36,509 bases of DNA from Flavobacteriaceae bacterium (lineage in GTDB: Bacteria > Bacteroidota > Bacteroidia > Flavobacteriales > Flavobacteriaceae), in assembly GCA_027073495.1 (NCBI GenBank), contig JALSVQ010000158.1:1-36509 (forward strand), written 5' to 3'. The notes below the pieces were generated by a model that worked only from the letters and a program-made list of their open reading frames with translations, was not told the DNA's origin and did not search any database. Every line of letters begins with the position of its first letter. The first letter of the stretch is position 1. Shown here piece by piece: positions 1 to 8,514 of the stretch. Both the position numbers and the translations under genes were made by a program.

Positions 1-58
1 GTCCTAAAGATACATAGTTATCATAATACGGAGCGTATTCGTTTTGCTGTGGTTTCAT
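1..58 (-). CDS. DinB-family protein, N-terminal fragment (cut by window edge)
   Basis: Only the first 19 codons are present, reading MKPQQNEYAPYYDNYVSLG. The NEYxPYYxxYxxL pattern is how flavobacterial DinB-superfamily (four-helix, metal-binding) proteins usually begin. It starts 22 bases after the stop of the small Cys protein upstream, so it is probably the last visible member of the 1-3727 operon. The family assignment rests on this short N-terminus alone. A decayed 3' end of the same family lies at 11613-11792, which makes the call more interesting but not more certain. Confidence 0.5.
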   Translation of the reverse strand, partial: MKPQQNEYAPYYDNYVSLG

Positions 59-80
59 AAATTATAATTCTTAATTAAAA

Positions 81-344
81 TTAATGACGCATAAGTCGTA
101 ATACAATTCGTATTATAACTAATGCAATGACAATATACGTCCAAGTTCCAGACGATTCTTTTTCTTCTTCTTGATAAACTTGCTTTACTATTTTTGCTGC
201 TTGTACTTCGTCTTTTTTAAAATCGTTACAGTTTCCTTCAAAACTAGCTGGTCTATCTGTTAAACCACAGATTAATCCTTGTTTTAAATCCATTTTACGG
301 TGCATACACATTTTACAAAATCGTAGTCGTTCTTCTCTTCTCAT
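81..344 (-). CDS. Small cysteine-rich protein with a C-terminal membrane anchor, unknown function
   Basis: This 87-residue protein has an N-terminal Cys cluster (CKMCMHRK near residue 10, then GLICGLT and GNCNDF), four cysteines spaced like a small metal-binding knuckle. A charged stretch follows, then one hydrophobic helix at about residues 67-83 (YIVIALVIIRIVL), ending in Arg/His. The Cys part should face the cytoplasm if the helix is a tail anchor. It lies 17 bases after the 340-residue membrane protein and 22 before the DinB gene, so it is probably co-transcribed. I recognise the shape from flavobacterial hypothetical proteins but know no function. Confidence 0.75.
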   Translation of the reverse strand: MRREERLRFCKMCMHRKMDLKQGLICGLTDRPASFEGNCNDFKKDEVQAAKIVKQVYQEEEKESSGTWTYIVIALVIIRIVLRLMRH

Positions 345-361
345 TGTTATTTATTATTTGG

Positions 362-1384
362 TTATTCATCACTGTTTACACGCTGTTTTACTTGTGCCAC
401 AAATTCTTCCCGATTATCTATATAAAGCACGTTGTTTTTAAATGTGCGTTTGATACCGTAAATACTATGATATGTTATTTCTTTTTTCAATGTAATTAGC
501 ACTGTATTGCCTTCTATTTTTCCAAATGGCGAAAAGTGCTTTATGATACCATCTTTGGGTATTTCTTTGGAATATACACAAATACTTTCTATAGTATCAT
601 ACGGAATTGTTGCATCAGCGAGAAAGCTATAGCTAAGTTCAATAGCATTAGCCGTTAGTACAACGGGACGTTTAGGAATAGCCCTAATAATACTATATAT
701 TTGAAGCACCGCATAAGCACTCAAAATACTCAAAATCAAAGCAACGATTTCATTCCATTTTTTCACCAAATTATGTATTACAAATAATTCTATAATTCCA
801 CTAATCATAAAAGCTGTTAATATTGGTATAATAGCGCTATTTTTATGATAACTAAATTCGTTTACTGCCAATTTTCTTTTCTTCCAATAAACAAAACCAT
901 AGTAAAAAACAGCGAGTTCTGTTGCAAAAGGTATAACCAGACGTTGTGGTACAATATCAGATAAAATTTGTTGTAAGTGTATAAAAAAATCAGTGTTATG
1001 AGTTGTGTTAACTTTTGTTTTTTGAATTGCTAGATGTACTTTTTTAATTAGCAAAGCTATTATTATAAATTCAAACAATGGAAAAATCCAAGTTTTAAAA
1101 ATTGTTAAATAATATTGATTTTCTTTTGGTATAAAAAATGAAGCTAAAACTAAAGTTATAGTAAAAACTAGTGAAATCGTTTTATTAGAAATCGTGGTGT
1201 TTCGGATTAATAAATAATAAACCAAAGGAATGGTAACCAAAAAATCAAAGGTTACAGTAAAACTCATCAAATTTGAATGTTGCTGGTAAGTCACCGAATG
1301 AATCACCGCTAGTAATACCGCAACGCAAACCAATAGAATAGCGATACTGTTTATTGTTTTATATTTAGCTAGTGTTCTCATCAT
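362..1384 (-). CDS. Multi-pass membrane protein, unknown function
   Basis: This 340-residue protein begins MMRTLAKYK and has about six to seven hydrophobic segments between residues 12 and 245 (for example IAILLVCVAVLLAVI and IPILTAFMISGIIELFVI), followed by a soluble tail of about 95 residues. The tail (IELSYSFLADATIPYDTIESICVY, read in parts) resembles the beta-rich PH-like tails of some bacterial membrane proteins, but this is only a resemblance. The gene begins two bases after the stop of the potassium channel gene, which suggests translational coupling. Related flavobacterial proteins are sometimes named beta-carotene monooxygenase; nothing in this sequence supports that name. Confidence 0.75.
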   Translation of the reverse strand: MMRTLAKYKTINSIAILLVCVAVLLAVIHSVTYQQHSNLMSFTVTFDFLVTIPLVYYLLIRNTTISNKTISLVFTITLVLASFFIPKENQYYLTIFKTWIFPLFEFIIIALLIKKVHLAIQKTKVNTTHNTDFFIHLQQILSDIVPQRLVIPFATELAVFYYGFVYWKKRKLAVNEFSYHKNSAIIPILTAFMISGIIELFVIHNLVKKWNEIVALILSILSAYAVLQIYSIIRAIPKRPVVLTANAIELSYSFLADATIPYDTIESICVYSKEIPKDGIIKHFSPFGKIEGNTVLITLKKEITYHSIYGIKRTFKNNVLYIDNREEFVAQVKQRVNSDE

Positions 1385-1386
1385 AT

Positions 1387-2388
1387 TTATTGTTGATATA
1401 AAGCTTCTAGTTTTTCTATTTGTTCTGGTTGTCCAAGTACAATGAGTTTTGTGTTAGGTAGTAACTCCACTGCAGCATCTGGATTGATAACATATTCGCC
1501 TCCAGTGGTTTTATAACCAATGATAGAACAGCCTGTTTTACGACGTAAATCCAAATCACGAATTGATTTATTGATAAATATTTTTGGTAGTTTATTGACG
1601 TCTATTTCTTCCAGATTGGTTTTGCAGTTTCCATCTAAGGTTAACTTATCTACAAACTCTATAATATCTGGAGATACCACTAGCGATGCCATATGGTCTC
1701 CACCGAGTTTGTCAGGCATTATCACATTGTTTGCCCCTGCAATATGGAGTTTGCGCTCCGAAGAATCATCAGAAGCACGACTTATCAATGTAGCAGCTGC
1801 ATTAAACTGCCTTGCAGATAATATTACAAACAGATTGTCTGCATCACTGGGCAATGTTGCTATCAGACTGCTGGCGTTTTTTATATTTGCTTTTTCCAAT
1901 ATCACATCATTGGTAGCATTTCCTTTGATGCATAAAATACCTTGGTCACTTATTTCTTGAATCAAGTCTTTGTCTTGCTCTATAACAACACAGGCTTGCT
2001 TGTGACTCTGCAATTTTGCAACAGCTTGTCGTCCATTGCGTCCATAACCACAGATAATGGTATGGCCTTTTAATTTGTCAATTTTCTTTTGCATTTTTTT
2101 TATTTTATATTCGCGAAGCAACTTTCCGTTGGCAATAAACTCTGTAATGACTGTTACCACATAACCATAGATACCAATACTGGTAAAGATAAGAAATATT
2201 GTAAACAATTTTCCTGTACTATCAAGCGGATGTACTTCGCCAAAACCAATAGTAGAAACCGTAATAACGGTCATGTATAAAGCATCAATGATACTATAGT
2301 CTTGCAATAGTGTAAAACCCATTATGCCAATTCCAAGTAGCATTACAGTCAAGAATACTACAGTATAAAGCTTATTTCTTAGTTTCAT
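1387..2388 (-). CDS. Potassium channel subunit with RCK (TrkA-N/TrkA-C) domain
   Basis: This is a two-TM inner membrane K+ channel subunit that should assemble as a tetramer. TM1 is at about residues 9-28, the pore loop carries the selectivity filter TIGFGE at 46-51, and TM2 is at about 61-85. A cytoplasmic linker leads to an RCK/TrkA-N domain with the nucleotide-binding motif GYGRNG at 114-119, and a TrkA-C-like module covers roughly the last 85 residues. The filter reads GFGE rather than the GYGD of classical channels, as is common in Kch/MthK-like bacterial proteins. Its first 17 bases overlap the end of ribF in another frame, so translation of the two is probably coupled. Confidence 0.9.
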   Translation of the reverse strand: MKLRNKLYTVVFLTVMLLGIGIMGFTLLQDYSIIDALYMTVITVSTIGFGEVHPLDSTGKLFTIFLIFTSIGIYGYVVTVITEFIANGKLLREYKIKKMQKKIDKLKGHTIICGYGRNGRQAVAKLQSHKQACVVIEQDKDLIQEISDQGILCIKGNATNDVILEKANIKNASSLIATLPSDADNLFVILSARQFNAAATLISRASDDSSERKLHIAGANNVIMPDKLGGDHMASLVVSPDIIEFVDKLTLDGNCKTNLEEIDVNKLPKIFINKSIRDLDLRRKTGCSIIGYKTTGGEYVINPDAAVELLPNTKLIVLGQPEQIEKLEALYQQ

Positions 2389-3322
2389 CTTGCTCTAAAT
2401 TCGTTATATATGTTTGTGCTGTTGCTTTATCTTCTTGCAGTTGCAAAACCAAAGCTTCTATACTTTCAAATTTATGTTCATCCCGCAAACGTTTTAACAG
2501 ATTCAACTGTATTGTACGGTAATAAATATCTTTATCAAAATCAAAAAAATGCACTTCAATAGTTCGGTTTGTGCCACCTACAGTTGGTCGATTACCAATA
2601 TTAAGCATGCCATAATACAGTTGACCGTCAATGGTAGTATTGACAATATAAACCCCATCTTTTGGTATCAGTTTATAGAGTTCTGGTACATGAATATTAG
2701 CAGTAGGAAAATGGATGGTTCGTCCAAGTTTTCGTCCACTAACCACAGGGCCTGAAATGGTATACGGATGCCCTAAATAAGCATTTGCAAGTGTGATGTT
2801 TCCTTCATGCAGCGCATTTCGCACTTTGGTAGAGCTTACAGCAATATCATTTAGTTCGTGTTTGTTTATTTCTATGACTTCAAAATCAAACATATGTCCA
2901 AACTCGCGCAAAGATTCAATGCCTCCTTCACGGTTTTTACCAAATTGATGATCATAACCCACAATGAGCGTTTTCATATGCAGTTTATCAACCAATATAT
3001 CACGTACAAACTCTAATGCTGTATAGCGTGAGAAGGCTTTGTTAAAAGGTTGAATGACTAAATAATCAATAGCCATTTGTTCGCATAATGTTTTTTTTTC
3101 ATCAATGGTATTGATGAGTTTGATATCACTTTCTTTCTGCAAAACCATTCTCGGATGCGGAAAAAACGTCAATAGCAATGATTTGAGTTTGCGTTTTGAT
3201 GCCTCATTAGTCAACTGTTTGAGAATTTGCTGATGTCCTAAATGCACACCATCAAAAGTTCCAATGGTAATAATGGTTGCTTTTTCTTTGTTAAACTGGG
3301 CTACTTCTTGAAACGTTTTCAC
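2372..3322 (-). CDS. ribF: Bifunctional riboflavin kinase / FAD synthetase
   Basis: RibF phosphorylates riboflavin to FMN and adenylylates FMN to FAD in the cytoplasm. The 316-residue length fits the family. The N-terminal FAD synthetase (nucleotidyltransferase) domain shows GTFDGVHLGH at 21-30, VGYDHQFGKNREG at 121-133 and SSTKVR at 163-168. The C-terminal riboflavin kinase domain shows GPVVSGRKLGRTIHFPTANI at 191-210 and PKDGVYIV just after. The start directly follows the stop of the epimerase gene, and its last 17 bases overlap the channel gene. Confidence 0.96.
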   Translation of the reverse strand: MKTFQEVAQFNKEKATIITIGTFDGVHLGHQQILKQLTNEASKRKLKSLLLTFFPHPRMVLQKESDIKLINTIDEKKTLCEQMAIDYLVIQPFNKAFSRYTALEFVRDILVDKLHMKTLIVGYDHQFGKNREGGIESLREFGHMFDFEVIEINKHELNDIAVSSTKVRNALHEGNITLANAYLGHPYTISGPVVSGRKLGRTIHFPTANIHVPELYKLIPKDGVYIVNTTIDGQLYYGMLNIGNRPTVGGTNRTIEVHFFDFDKDIYYRTIQLNLLKRLRDEHKFESIEALVLQLQEDKATAQTYITNLEQDETKK

Positions 3323-3727
3323 TTATTTTTCTTTTTCTTGGCAAAGTTCTATCAATACGCCATTGGTAGATTTTGGATGCAAAAATACAACTAATTTATT
3401 ATCAGCACCTACTTTTGGCGTTTCATTCAATACTGTAAAACCTGCTTTTTGAAGTCGTGTAATCTCGGCATAAATATCAGTTACTGCAAAAGCTATATGA
3501 TGCACACCTTCTCCTTTTTTGGCTAAAAACTTAGCGATAGGACTTGCTGAGTTTGTAGCTTCTAGCAGTTCTATTTTACTTTCTCCTACTTGAAAAAAAG
3601 AAGTGCGAACGCCTTCTGCAGCTACCGTTTCAGTTTTATAATGTTTTGTACCAAGTAAACTAGCAAATAAAGCATTAGACTGCTCTAAATCTTGAACAGC
3701 AATACCGATATGTTCTATTTTTTCCAT
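3323..3727 (-). CDS. mce: Methylmalonyl-CoA epimerase
   Basis: This enzyme interconverts the (R) and (S) forms of methylmalonyl-CoA, the step between propionyl-CoA carboxylase and methylmalonyl-CoA mutase. The 134-residue protein is a vicinal-oxygen-chelate fold with two beta-alpha-beta-beta-beta modules. It starts MEKIEHIGIAVQDL, giving the first metal His, has GEGVHHIAFAV with the second His pair, and ends VLIELCQ, giving the metal Glu. Length and motifs match the family closely. It is the first gene of the 1-3727 minus-strand operon, with ribF directly behind it. No clear -7 box was found upstream. Confidence 0.93.
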   Translation of the reverse strand: MEKIEHIGIAVQDLEQSNALFASLLGTKHYKTETVAAEGVRTSFFQVGESKIELLEATNSASPIAKFLAKKGEGVHHIAFAVTDIYAEITRLQKAGFTVLNETPKVGADNKLVVFLHPKSTNGVLIELCQEKEK

Positions 3728-3801
3728 TTATAAAAATTCATTTTTGCTAAAATACGATTGTTTTAATTAATAACGAAAAATGGAAAATAAAAATTCATAT
3801 T

Positions 3802-3830
3802 AAGGTATAAGCGAAGCGATCTTTAGCCTT
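3802..3830. repeat. Intergenic mini-hairpin, copy 1 (loop CGAAGCGAT)
   Basis: Imperfect hairpin in the divergent region between mce and the PASTA gene. AAGG pairs with CCTT, an internal bulge follows, then AAG pairs with CTT around the loop CGAAGCGAT. The loop sequence recurs almost unchanged at 24457-24477 and 36233-36253, also in intergenic DNA. This copy has the weakest inner stem of the three. Confidence 0.5.
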
Positions 3831-3887
3831 TTCTAAGGTGCTACTAAATAGTTATAATGAATAATTCTAGCAAATCATTATATTTAC

Positions 3888-3895
3888 TATCTTTG
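3888..3895 (+). promoter_or_regulatory. Candidate promoter -7 element of the PASTA-rluD-yaaA operon
   Basis: TATCTTTG matches the Bacteroidota sigma-ABfr -7 consensus TAnnTTTG and ends 18 bases before the ATG at 3914. The leader would be about a dozen bases. No good -33 TTG is visible. Confidence 0.55.
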
Positions 3896-3913
3896 CCAAT
3901 AAAGTAATTGATA

Positions 3914-4465
3914 ATGAAAGATTTTTTTAAATTTATATCTAGTAAAGTGTTTATGAAACAGCTTATCTATTTTGCTGTTTTTATTATAATTGGATTATTT
4001 TTATTCCAGTTTTGGTTAAAAAGCACTACGAATCACAACGAGTATATTACGGTGCCAGATTTGGCAAAATATAATATAGAACGTGTAAAAAAAACACTCG
4101 ATGAGCAAAACCTACAATTTGTAGTTAAAGATTCGGCTAATTTTAACCCAAAATATCCACCTTTCTCTGTTATCAGCCAGCAGCCTAATACAGGAGAAAA
4201 AGTAAAAGAAGGACGCAAAATCTACCTTACGCTCAATCCGCATGCTTATCGTAAAGTAAAAGTCCCGAACATTATAGAAATCACCAAAAGACAAGCTATT
4301 CCTATTCTTAAAAATGCAGGTTTTACCATTGGAAAAATCTATTATATAGACAATATTGCTAAAGATGTAGTACTCGAAATTCGTCATAAAGACACTAAAA
4401 TAAAACCCGGTATTTTCTTGATAAAAACTGCCAAAATAGATCTTGTACTAGGAAATGGAAACTAA
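3914..4465 (+). CDS. PASTA-domain membrane protein
   Basis: This protein of 183 residues has a short cytoplasmic N-terminus, one membrane helix at about 16-35 (LIYFAVFIIIGLFLFQFW) and two extracytoplasmic PASTA modules at about 44-108 and 115-180, recognisable from ITVPDLAKY, VISQQPNTGEKVKEGRKI and KVPNIIEITKRQA. PASTA domains bind peptidoglycan or muropeptides in kinases and penicillin-binding proteins; no kinase or transpeptidase domain is present here, so a cell wall sensing or scaffolding role is inference. I chose the ATG at 3914; a TTG two codons upstream is in frame but lies nearer the promoter. It overlaps rluD by 11 bases. Confidence 0.88.
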   Translation: MKDFFKFISSKVFMKQLIYFAVFIIIGLFLFQFWLKSTTNHNEYITVPDLAKYNIERVKKTLDEQNLQFVVKDSANFNPKYPPFSVISQQPNTGEKVKEGRKIYLTLNPHAYRKVKVPNIIEITKRQAIPILKNAGFTIGKIYYIDNIAKDVVLEIRHKDTKIKPGIFLIKTAKIDLVLGNGN

Positions 4466-5498
4466 AAATAATGAAGTATTTAATCCCGAAGATGCTTACG
4501 AACACTATAAATTTGTAGCAGACCCCAAGCAAGAACCGTTGCGCGTGGATAAATTTTTAATGAATTTTATTCTCAATGCCACAAGAAACAAAATTCAGCA
4601 AGCAGCCAAAGAAGGGCAGATTCTTGTAAATGATACTGTTGTCAAAGCTAATTATAAAGTAAAACCACATGATGTTGTGCGCATTATGCTCAGCTATCCG
4701 CCAGTAGAAAATACGATTCTTCCTGAAGATATTCCTTTGAATGTTGTCTATGAAGATGATACCGTTTTAGTGGTCAATAAACCCGCAGGAATGGTAGTGC
4801 ATCCTGGTCATGGAAATAGTTCAGGGACTTTGGTTAATGCATTAGCTTATCATTTTGAAAATTTGCCTAGTAATGATAGAAACCGCCCAGGTTTGGTACA
4901 TCGTATAGACAAAGATACTAGCGGACTTTTGGTAGTTGCTAAAACCGAAGCAGCCTTAGCACATCTTAATGAACAGTTTTTTAACAAAACAACAGAACGT
5001 ATCTATTATGCACTAGTTTGGGGTGATGTAGAAGAAGATGAAGGCACCGTAGAAGGTAGTATAGCACGTCATCCAAAGAATAGACTTATTATGACTGTTT
5101 TTGACCAAGAAGACAATGAATATGCAAAACATGCCATTACGCATTACAAGGTTTTGGAGCGTTTTGGTTATGTCACGCTTGTTTCTTGTCAGTTAGAGAC
5201 AGGGCGAACGCATCAGATACGCGTGCATATGAAGCATATAGGGCACACCCTTTTTAATGATGCACGTTATGGTGGTGACCGCATTCTCAAAGGTACTACT
5301 TTTACCAAATACAAGCAGTTTGTAGAAAACTGTTTTCAATTGCTCCCAAGACAAGCTTTGCATGCCAAAACATTAGGTTTTGAACATCCAAAAACAGGAG
5401 AAATGATGCGTTTTGAAAGCGACTTAACCTCAGATTTTGTACAAGTACTCGATAAATGGCGCAATTATGCACAGCATAAAAGTATTGATGAACTATAA
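4455..5498 (+). CDS. rluD: RluD-family 23S rRNA pseudouridine synthase
   Basis: The RluA/RluD family converts uridines to pseudouridine in rRNA. The 347-residue protein has an S4 RNA-binding domain near residues 28-85 (LRVDKFLMNF), then the catalytic domain with HRIDKDTSG at 149-157, where D152 is the expected catalytic Asp, and ETGRTHQIRVHM, the conserved family signature. RluD in E. coli acts on helix 69 of 23S rRNA; assignment to RluD rather than RluC/RluA is by the S4 domain and neighbourhood, not proven. Its start lies inside the end of the PASTA gene, and yaaA follows after 11 bases, so the three genes form an operon. Confidence 0.92.
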   Translation: METKNNEVFNPEDAYEHYKFVADPKQEPLRVDKFLMNFILNATRNKIQQAAKEGQILVNDTVVKANYKVKPHDVVRIMLSYPPVENTILPEDIPLNVVYEDDTVLVVNKPAGMVVHPGHGNSSGTLVNALAYHFENLPSNDRNRPGLVHRIDKDTSGLLVVAKTEAALAHLNEQFFNKTTERIYYALVWGDVEEDEGTVEGSIARHPKNRLIMTVFDQEDNEYAKHAITHYKVLERFGYVTLVSCQLETGRTHQIRVHMKHIGHTLFNDARYGGDRILKGTTFTKYKQFVENCFQLLPRQALHAKTLGFEHPKTGEMMRFESDLTSDFVQVLDKWRNYAQHKSIDEL

Positions 5499-5509
5499 AT
5501 TTTTTAATT

Positions 5510-6274
5510 ATGAAAATAGTATTATCTCCAGCCAAATCATTAGATTACAAAACAGCTATTCCTTATAATAAATTTACAGATTTAGCCTTTAAAAAAGAAG
5601 CCAATCAGATTAGCCAAGCCCTTAAAGCTATAAAACCTGCAGAATTAAAAACATTGATGCATATTTCGGATAATTTGGCAACGCTCAACTGGGAGCGTAA
5701 TCAAAAGTGGAGTTTACCTATCACACCTGAACGCAACGATGCACGACAAGCTATTTTTGCCTTCAAAGGCACTGCTTACGAAGGGCTTGATGCATATACA
5801 CTTACACCTGCGGTCTTAGATAAATTACAAAAACACTTGCGCATTTTTTCTGGTCAATATGGTATTATTAAACCATTAGATTTGATCTTGCCTTATCGTC
5901 TTGAAATGGGTACTAAACTTGCTTTTGAAAATTACTCCAATTTATATGATTTTTGGAAACCCAAACTTGCAACTTTTTTAAATAACGAAATGCAAGATGA
6001 TGAGGTGCTCATTAATTTAGCAAGTAATGAATATTTTAAAGCCTTGGACAAAAAGCATTTTCAACACAAAATTATAACACCGGTTTTCAAAGACTATAAA
6101 AATGGAAAGCTTAAAACGATTAGTTTTTTTGCCAAAAAAGCTCGTGGTTTAATGACACGATATATTGTAGCAAATGATATTCAAAATTATCAAGATTTAG
6201 TAGCTTTTAATGAAGCAAACTATGCTTTTGATAGCAATTTATCTACGGAAGAGCAGTATGTTTTTACGCGGTAA
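5510..6274 (+). CDS. yaaA: Peroxide stress protein YaaA (DUF328)
   Basis: This 254-residue protein matches the YaaA family along its length: MKIVLSPAKSLDY at the start, ARQAIFAFKGTAYEGLDA in the middle, then FSGQYGIIKPLDLILPYRLEM and NLASNEYFKAL. E. coli YaaA limits intracellular free iron during hydrogen peroxide stress and binds DNA; that role is taken from the family, not visible here. It is the last gene of the plus-strand operon and faces the DUF4296 gene convergently. I see no strong terminator hairpin in the 69 bases between them. Confidence 0.94.
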   Translation: MKIVLSPAKSLDYKTAIPYNKFTDLAFKKEANQISQALKAIKPAELKTLMHISDNLATLNWERNQKWSLPITPERNDARQAIFAFKGTAYEGLDAYTLTPAVLDKLQKHLRIFSGQYGIIKPLDLILPYRLEMGTKLAFENYSNLYDFWKPKLATFLNNEMQDDEVLINLASNEYFKALDKKHFQHKIITPVFKDYKNGKLKTISFFAKKARGLMTRYIVANDIQNYQDLVAFNEANYAFDSNLSTEEQYVFTR

Positions 6275-6343
6275 GGATAAAGGATTATTCTAGTTGTGAG
6301 TGAATTCTAAACAACAAACCATTAATCTATATCAGTTATTTTT

Positions 6344-6775
6344 TTATTTTTTACTTCTTTGGAGTTTTAGTTTTTTTTGTTTGGCTTTGTTTTTAAGTCT
6401 TTGAATACTATCTTTTTCTGTTTTGTGTTTTGTGTAGTGAGCCTCTAGAGTATCTAATTGTGCTGCTGTCTTTTCAAAAATACTTGTTATCACTTCTTTT
6501 TGGGTAAGATAATAATTCATATTTGTAACAAATGCTAAACTATCAATACCGTGTTTTTTAAAAATATAAGCGCTTGGGTTAATAGCTTCTTTAGGTGTTT
6601 GATTGATGCGTTTGTCTTTTTTTATCTCTTCATTATACGCTTTGCTGATATAATAATCGGTTAATATAGCTGCCATTTTATCGGGAGAAAGTATATTTTT
6701 GGGTTTTTTAACCAATTGCTTTTCAGTACAAGAAAACAATACTAAAGCTAAAAAAAATATTATTGTTTTTTTCAT
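6344..6775 (-). CDS. DUF4296 lipoprotein
   Basis: This 143-residue protein starts with a lipoprotein signal (MKKTIIFFLALVLFSCTEK, Cys at residue 16). The following region has the DUF4296 pattern of flavobacteria: PKNILSPDKMAAILTDYYIS, then an FxKHGIDSLAFxxxMxYY-like segment and a Lys-rich helical tail. DUF4296 has no established function. Its start overlaps the stop of the mannosyltransferase-like gene by four bases, an arrangement commonly seen for these two families in flavobacteria, so the lipoprotein is translated from the same mRNA. Confidence 0.85.
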   Translation of the reverse strand: MKKTIIFFLALVLFSCTEKQLVKKPKNILSPDKMAAILTDYYISKAYNEEIKKDKRINQTPKEAINPSAYIFKKHGIDSLAFVTNMNYYLTQKEVITSIFEKTAAQLDTLEAHYTKHKTEKDSIQRLKNKAKQKKLKLQRSKK

Positions 6776-7500
6776 TTAAACCACTTTTTATTAAACATAC
6801 TACGTAATTTCATTTGGATAACACCAAAAACGCCTTCTGCTATTATACCGCCGTGCATTTTGGATTCTCCAGCTGTTCTATCGGTAAAAATAACTGGGAC
6901 TTCTTCAACTTTAAAGCCCATTTTCCAGGCGGTAAACTTCATTTCTATTTGAAAAGCATAACCTACAAATTTGATAGTATCTAAGTTTATTTTTTGTAAA
7001 ACGTCTTTTTTATAAGCTACAAAACCTGCTGTAGTGTCTTTGATAGGGATACGTGTGATAAAACGCACATATTTTGAAGCAAAATAGGAAAGCATTAACC
7101 GTGTCATATCCCAATTAACAACTGCTATACCGTTACTATAGCGTGAACCAACAGCCACATCGGCGCCGTTTTCAATAGCCTCCACAAGACGTGGTAAATC
7201 TTCGGGATTATGTGAGAAATCAGCATCCATTTCTATAATAATAGCATAATTACGTTCCAATGCCCATTTAAAACCATGGATATAAGCCAAACCTAAACCT
7301 AACTTTTCTTGACGGACTGTCATGTGTAGTGCTGAAAACTCTTGTTGTAATTCTTTAACCTTCTGAGCTGTTCCGTCAGGAGAATTATCATCAACTACAA
7401 GGATATCAAAAGGAGTTTCTAAAGTGAAGACAGCACGCACAATACGCTCGATGTTCTCGATTTCATTATAAGTTGGTATAATTACTAAATGCTTTGACAT
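6772..7500 (-). CDS. Polyprenol-phosphate mannosyltransferase-like GT2
   Basis: This GT2 enzyme of the dolichol-phosphate mannose synthase type should transfer a sugar from a nucleotide donor to polyprenyl phosphate at the inner membrane. The 242-residue protein shows VIIPTYNEIENIERIV at the start, VVDDNSPDGT at 35-44 and the metal-binding MDADFSHNPED at 91-101. There are no strong C-terminal membrane helices, like the short bacterial and fungal-type enzymes. A -7 element lies 17 bases upstream of the ATG. The donor sugar is inferred to be mannose from the family; another hexose is possible. A mannose-1-phosphate guanylyltransferase gene lies elsewhere in the window. Confidence 0.87.
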   Translation of the reverse strand: MSKHLVIIPTYNEIENIERIVRAVFTLETPFDILVVDDNSPDGTAQKVKELQQEFSALHMTVRQEKLGLGLAYIHGFKWALERNYAIIIEMDADFSHNPEDLPRLVEAIENGADVAVGSRYSNGIAVVNWDMTRLMLSYFASKYVRFITRIPIKDTTAGFVAYKKDVLQKINLDTIKFVGYAFQIEMKFTAWKMGFKVEEVPVIFTDRTAGESKMHGGIIAEGVFGVIQMKLRSMFNKKWFK

Positions 7501-7517
7501 AAATTGACGTTAAAACA

Positions 7518-7525
7518 CAAAAGTA
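7518..7525 (-). promoter_or_regulatory. Candidate promoter -7 element of the mannosyltransferase-DUF4296 operon
   Basis: Read on the minus strand the box is TACTTTTG, fitting TAnnTTTG. It ends 17 bases before the ATG at 7500, giving a very short leader typical of this phylum. Confidence 0.55.
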
Positions 7526-7599
7526 CATTTTTTTGAATGTAAAAACACAAAATTAATTTTCTTTTAACCAAAAGATGATACTTTTTACCTCAAGAAGAT

Positions 7600-8487
7600 T
7601 TACAAAGACCAACCAAAAAGAATGGCAAATAATAAGGTGGTCAATGCTAGTTTTTTTAATTCCGTATCAAAATCTTTAGGATTGTTATGTTTAATCACAT
7701 AGTTAATGTGCATTAACAATGGTGCAAAAGCAAGTAAATACACAAACTGTTTTACGGTATGATAATGCCTCAAGGTATAACTAATAGCAGCTAACATTGC
7801 GATAATTAGCAAGGCTAAATGATATTTTTTAGCCTTAACAAGTCCCATTTTGACAACTAATGTATTTTTATTTGATAAGGTATCCGAATTAATATCACGC
7901 ATATTATTAAGGTTTAAAACTCCTGTACTCAATAATCCTATAGTAGTAGCAGGGAGCAATAAATCAAATTGTAAGGATTTTGCATAAAGAAAATAACTAC
8001 CTAAAACGCCTAGTAAACCAAAAAATAGAAAAACAAAAACATCGCCAAAACCGCTGTATCCATAAGGGTTTTTACCCATGGTGTATTTTATTGCTGCTGC
8101 AATTGCCGCTATACCTAGAAGTAAAAATATAAAAATATACCACATATTTTCTGAACCAAAGGCTACATAAATCAAAGCAAAAGCTATAAAAAAAGTACTA
8201 ATACTTAACAATTTGATTGCAAAAAGCATTTTTTGAGGAGATATAGCACCACTTTGCAAGGCACGCTCAGGACCAATTCTATTTTCATTGTCTGTTCCTT
8301 TGACACCATCGCCATAATCGTTAGCAAAATTTGAAATAACCTGAAAACCAATAGTGCTAAGTATAGCAAGTGCAAAAATAGACCAATCAAAATATCCTTT
8401 TGAATGCGCTAAAAAAGAACCTAAAATAATTCCCGAAAGTGAGAGTGGTAAGGTGCGTAATCGCGCTGCTTGAAGCCAATGTTTCAT
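7600..8487 (-). CDS. menA: 1,4-dihydroxy-2-naphthoate polyprenyltransferase
   Basis: MenA attaches the polyprenyl side chain to 1,4-dihydroxy-2-naphthoate in menaquinone synthesis, as a multi-pass UbiA-family membrane enzyme. The 295-residue protein starts MKHWLQAARLRTLPLSLSGI, has the first Asp-rich motif NDYGDGVKGTD from residue 56 and the second motif NNMRDINSDTLSNKNTL later, with about eight membrane helices between and after. I chose the start at 8487 rather than the upstream in-frame ATG at 8505, because a TATCTTTG promoter box at 8503-8510 overlaps the latter. Confidence 0.93.
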   Translation of the reverse strand: MKHWLQAARLRTLPLSLSGIILGSFLAHSKGYFDWSIFALAILSTIGFQVISNFANDYGDGVKGTDNENRIGPERALQSGAISPQKMLFAIKLLSISTFFIAFALIYVAFGSENMWYIFIFLLLGIAAIAAAIKYTMGKNPYGYSGFGDVFVFLFFGLLGVLGSYFLYAKSLQFDLLLPATTIGLLSTGVLNLNNMRDINSDTLSNKNTLVVKMGLVKAKKYHLALLIIAMLAAISYTLRHYHTVKQFVYLLAFAPLLMHINYVIKHNNPKDFDTELKKLALTTLLFAILFGWSL

Positions 8488-8502
8488 AATATAAATATTG
8501 TG

Positions 8503-8510
8503 CAAAGATA
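8503..8510 (-). promoter_or_regulatory. Candidate promoter -7 element of menA
   Basis: TATCTTTG on the minus strand, an exact TAnnTTTG match, ending 15 bases before the chosen menA ATG. It decides the start: an mRNA beginning here could not contain the in-frame ATG at 8505. Confidence 0.6.
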
Positions 8511-8514
8511 CGGT

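Noticed and set aside
1520-1960. Plus-strand open frame of 146 codons opposite the potassium channel gene
   Set aside because: It is antisense to the well-supported RCK domain and has no recognisable protein features.
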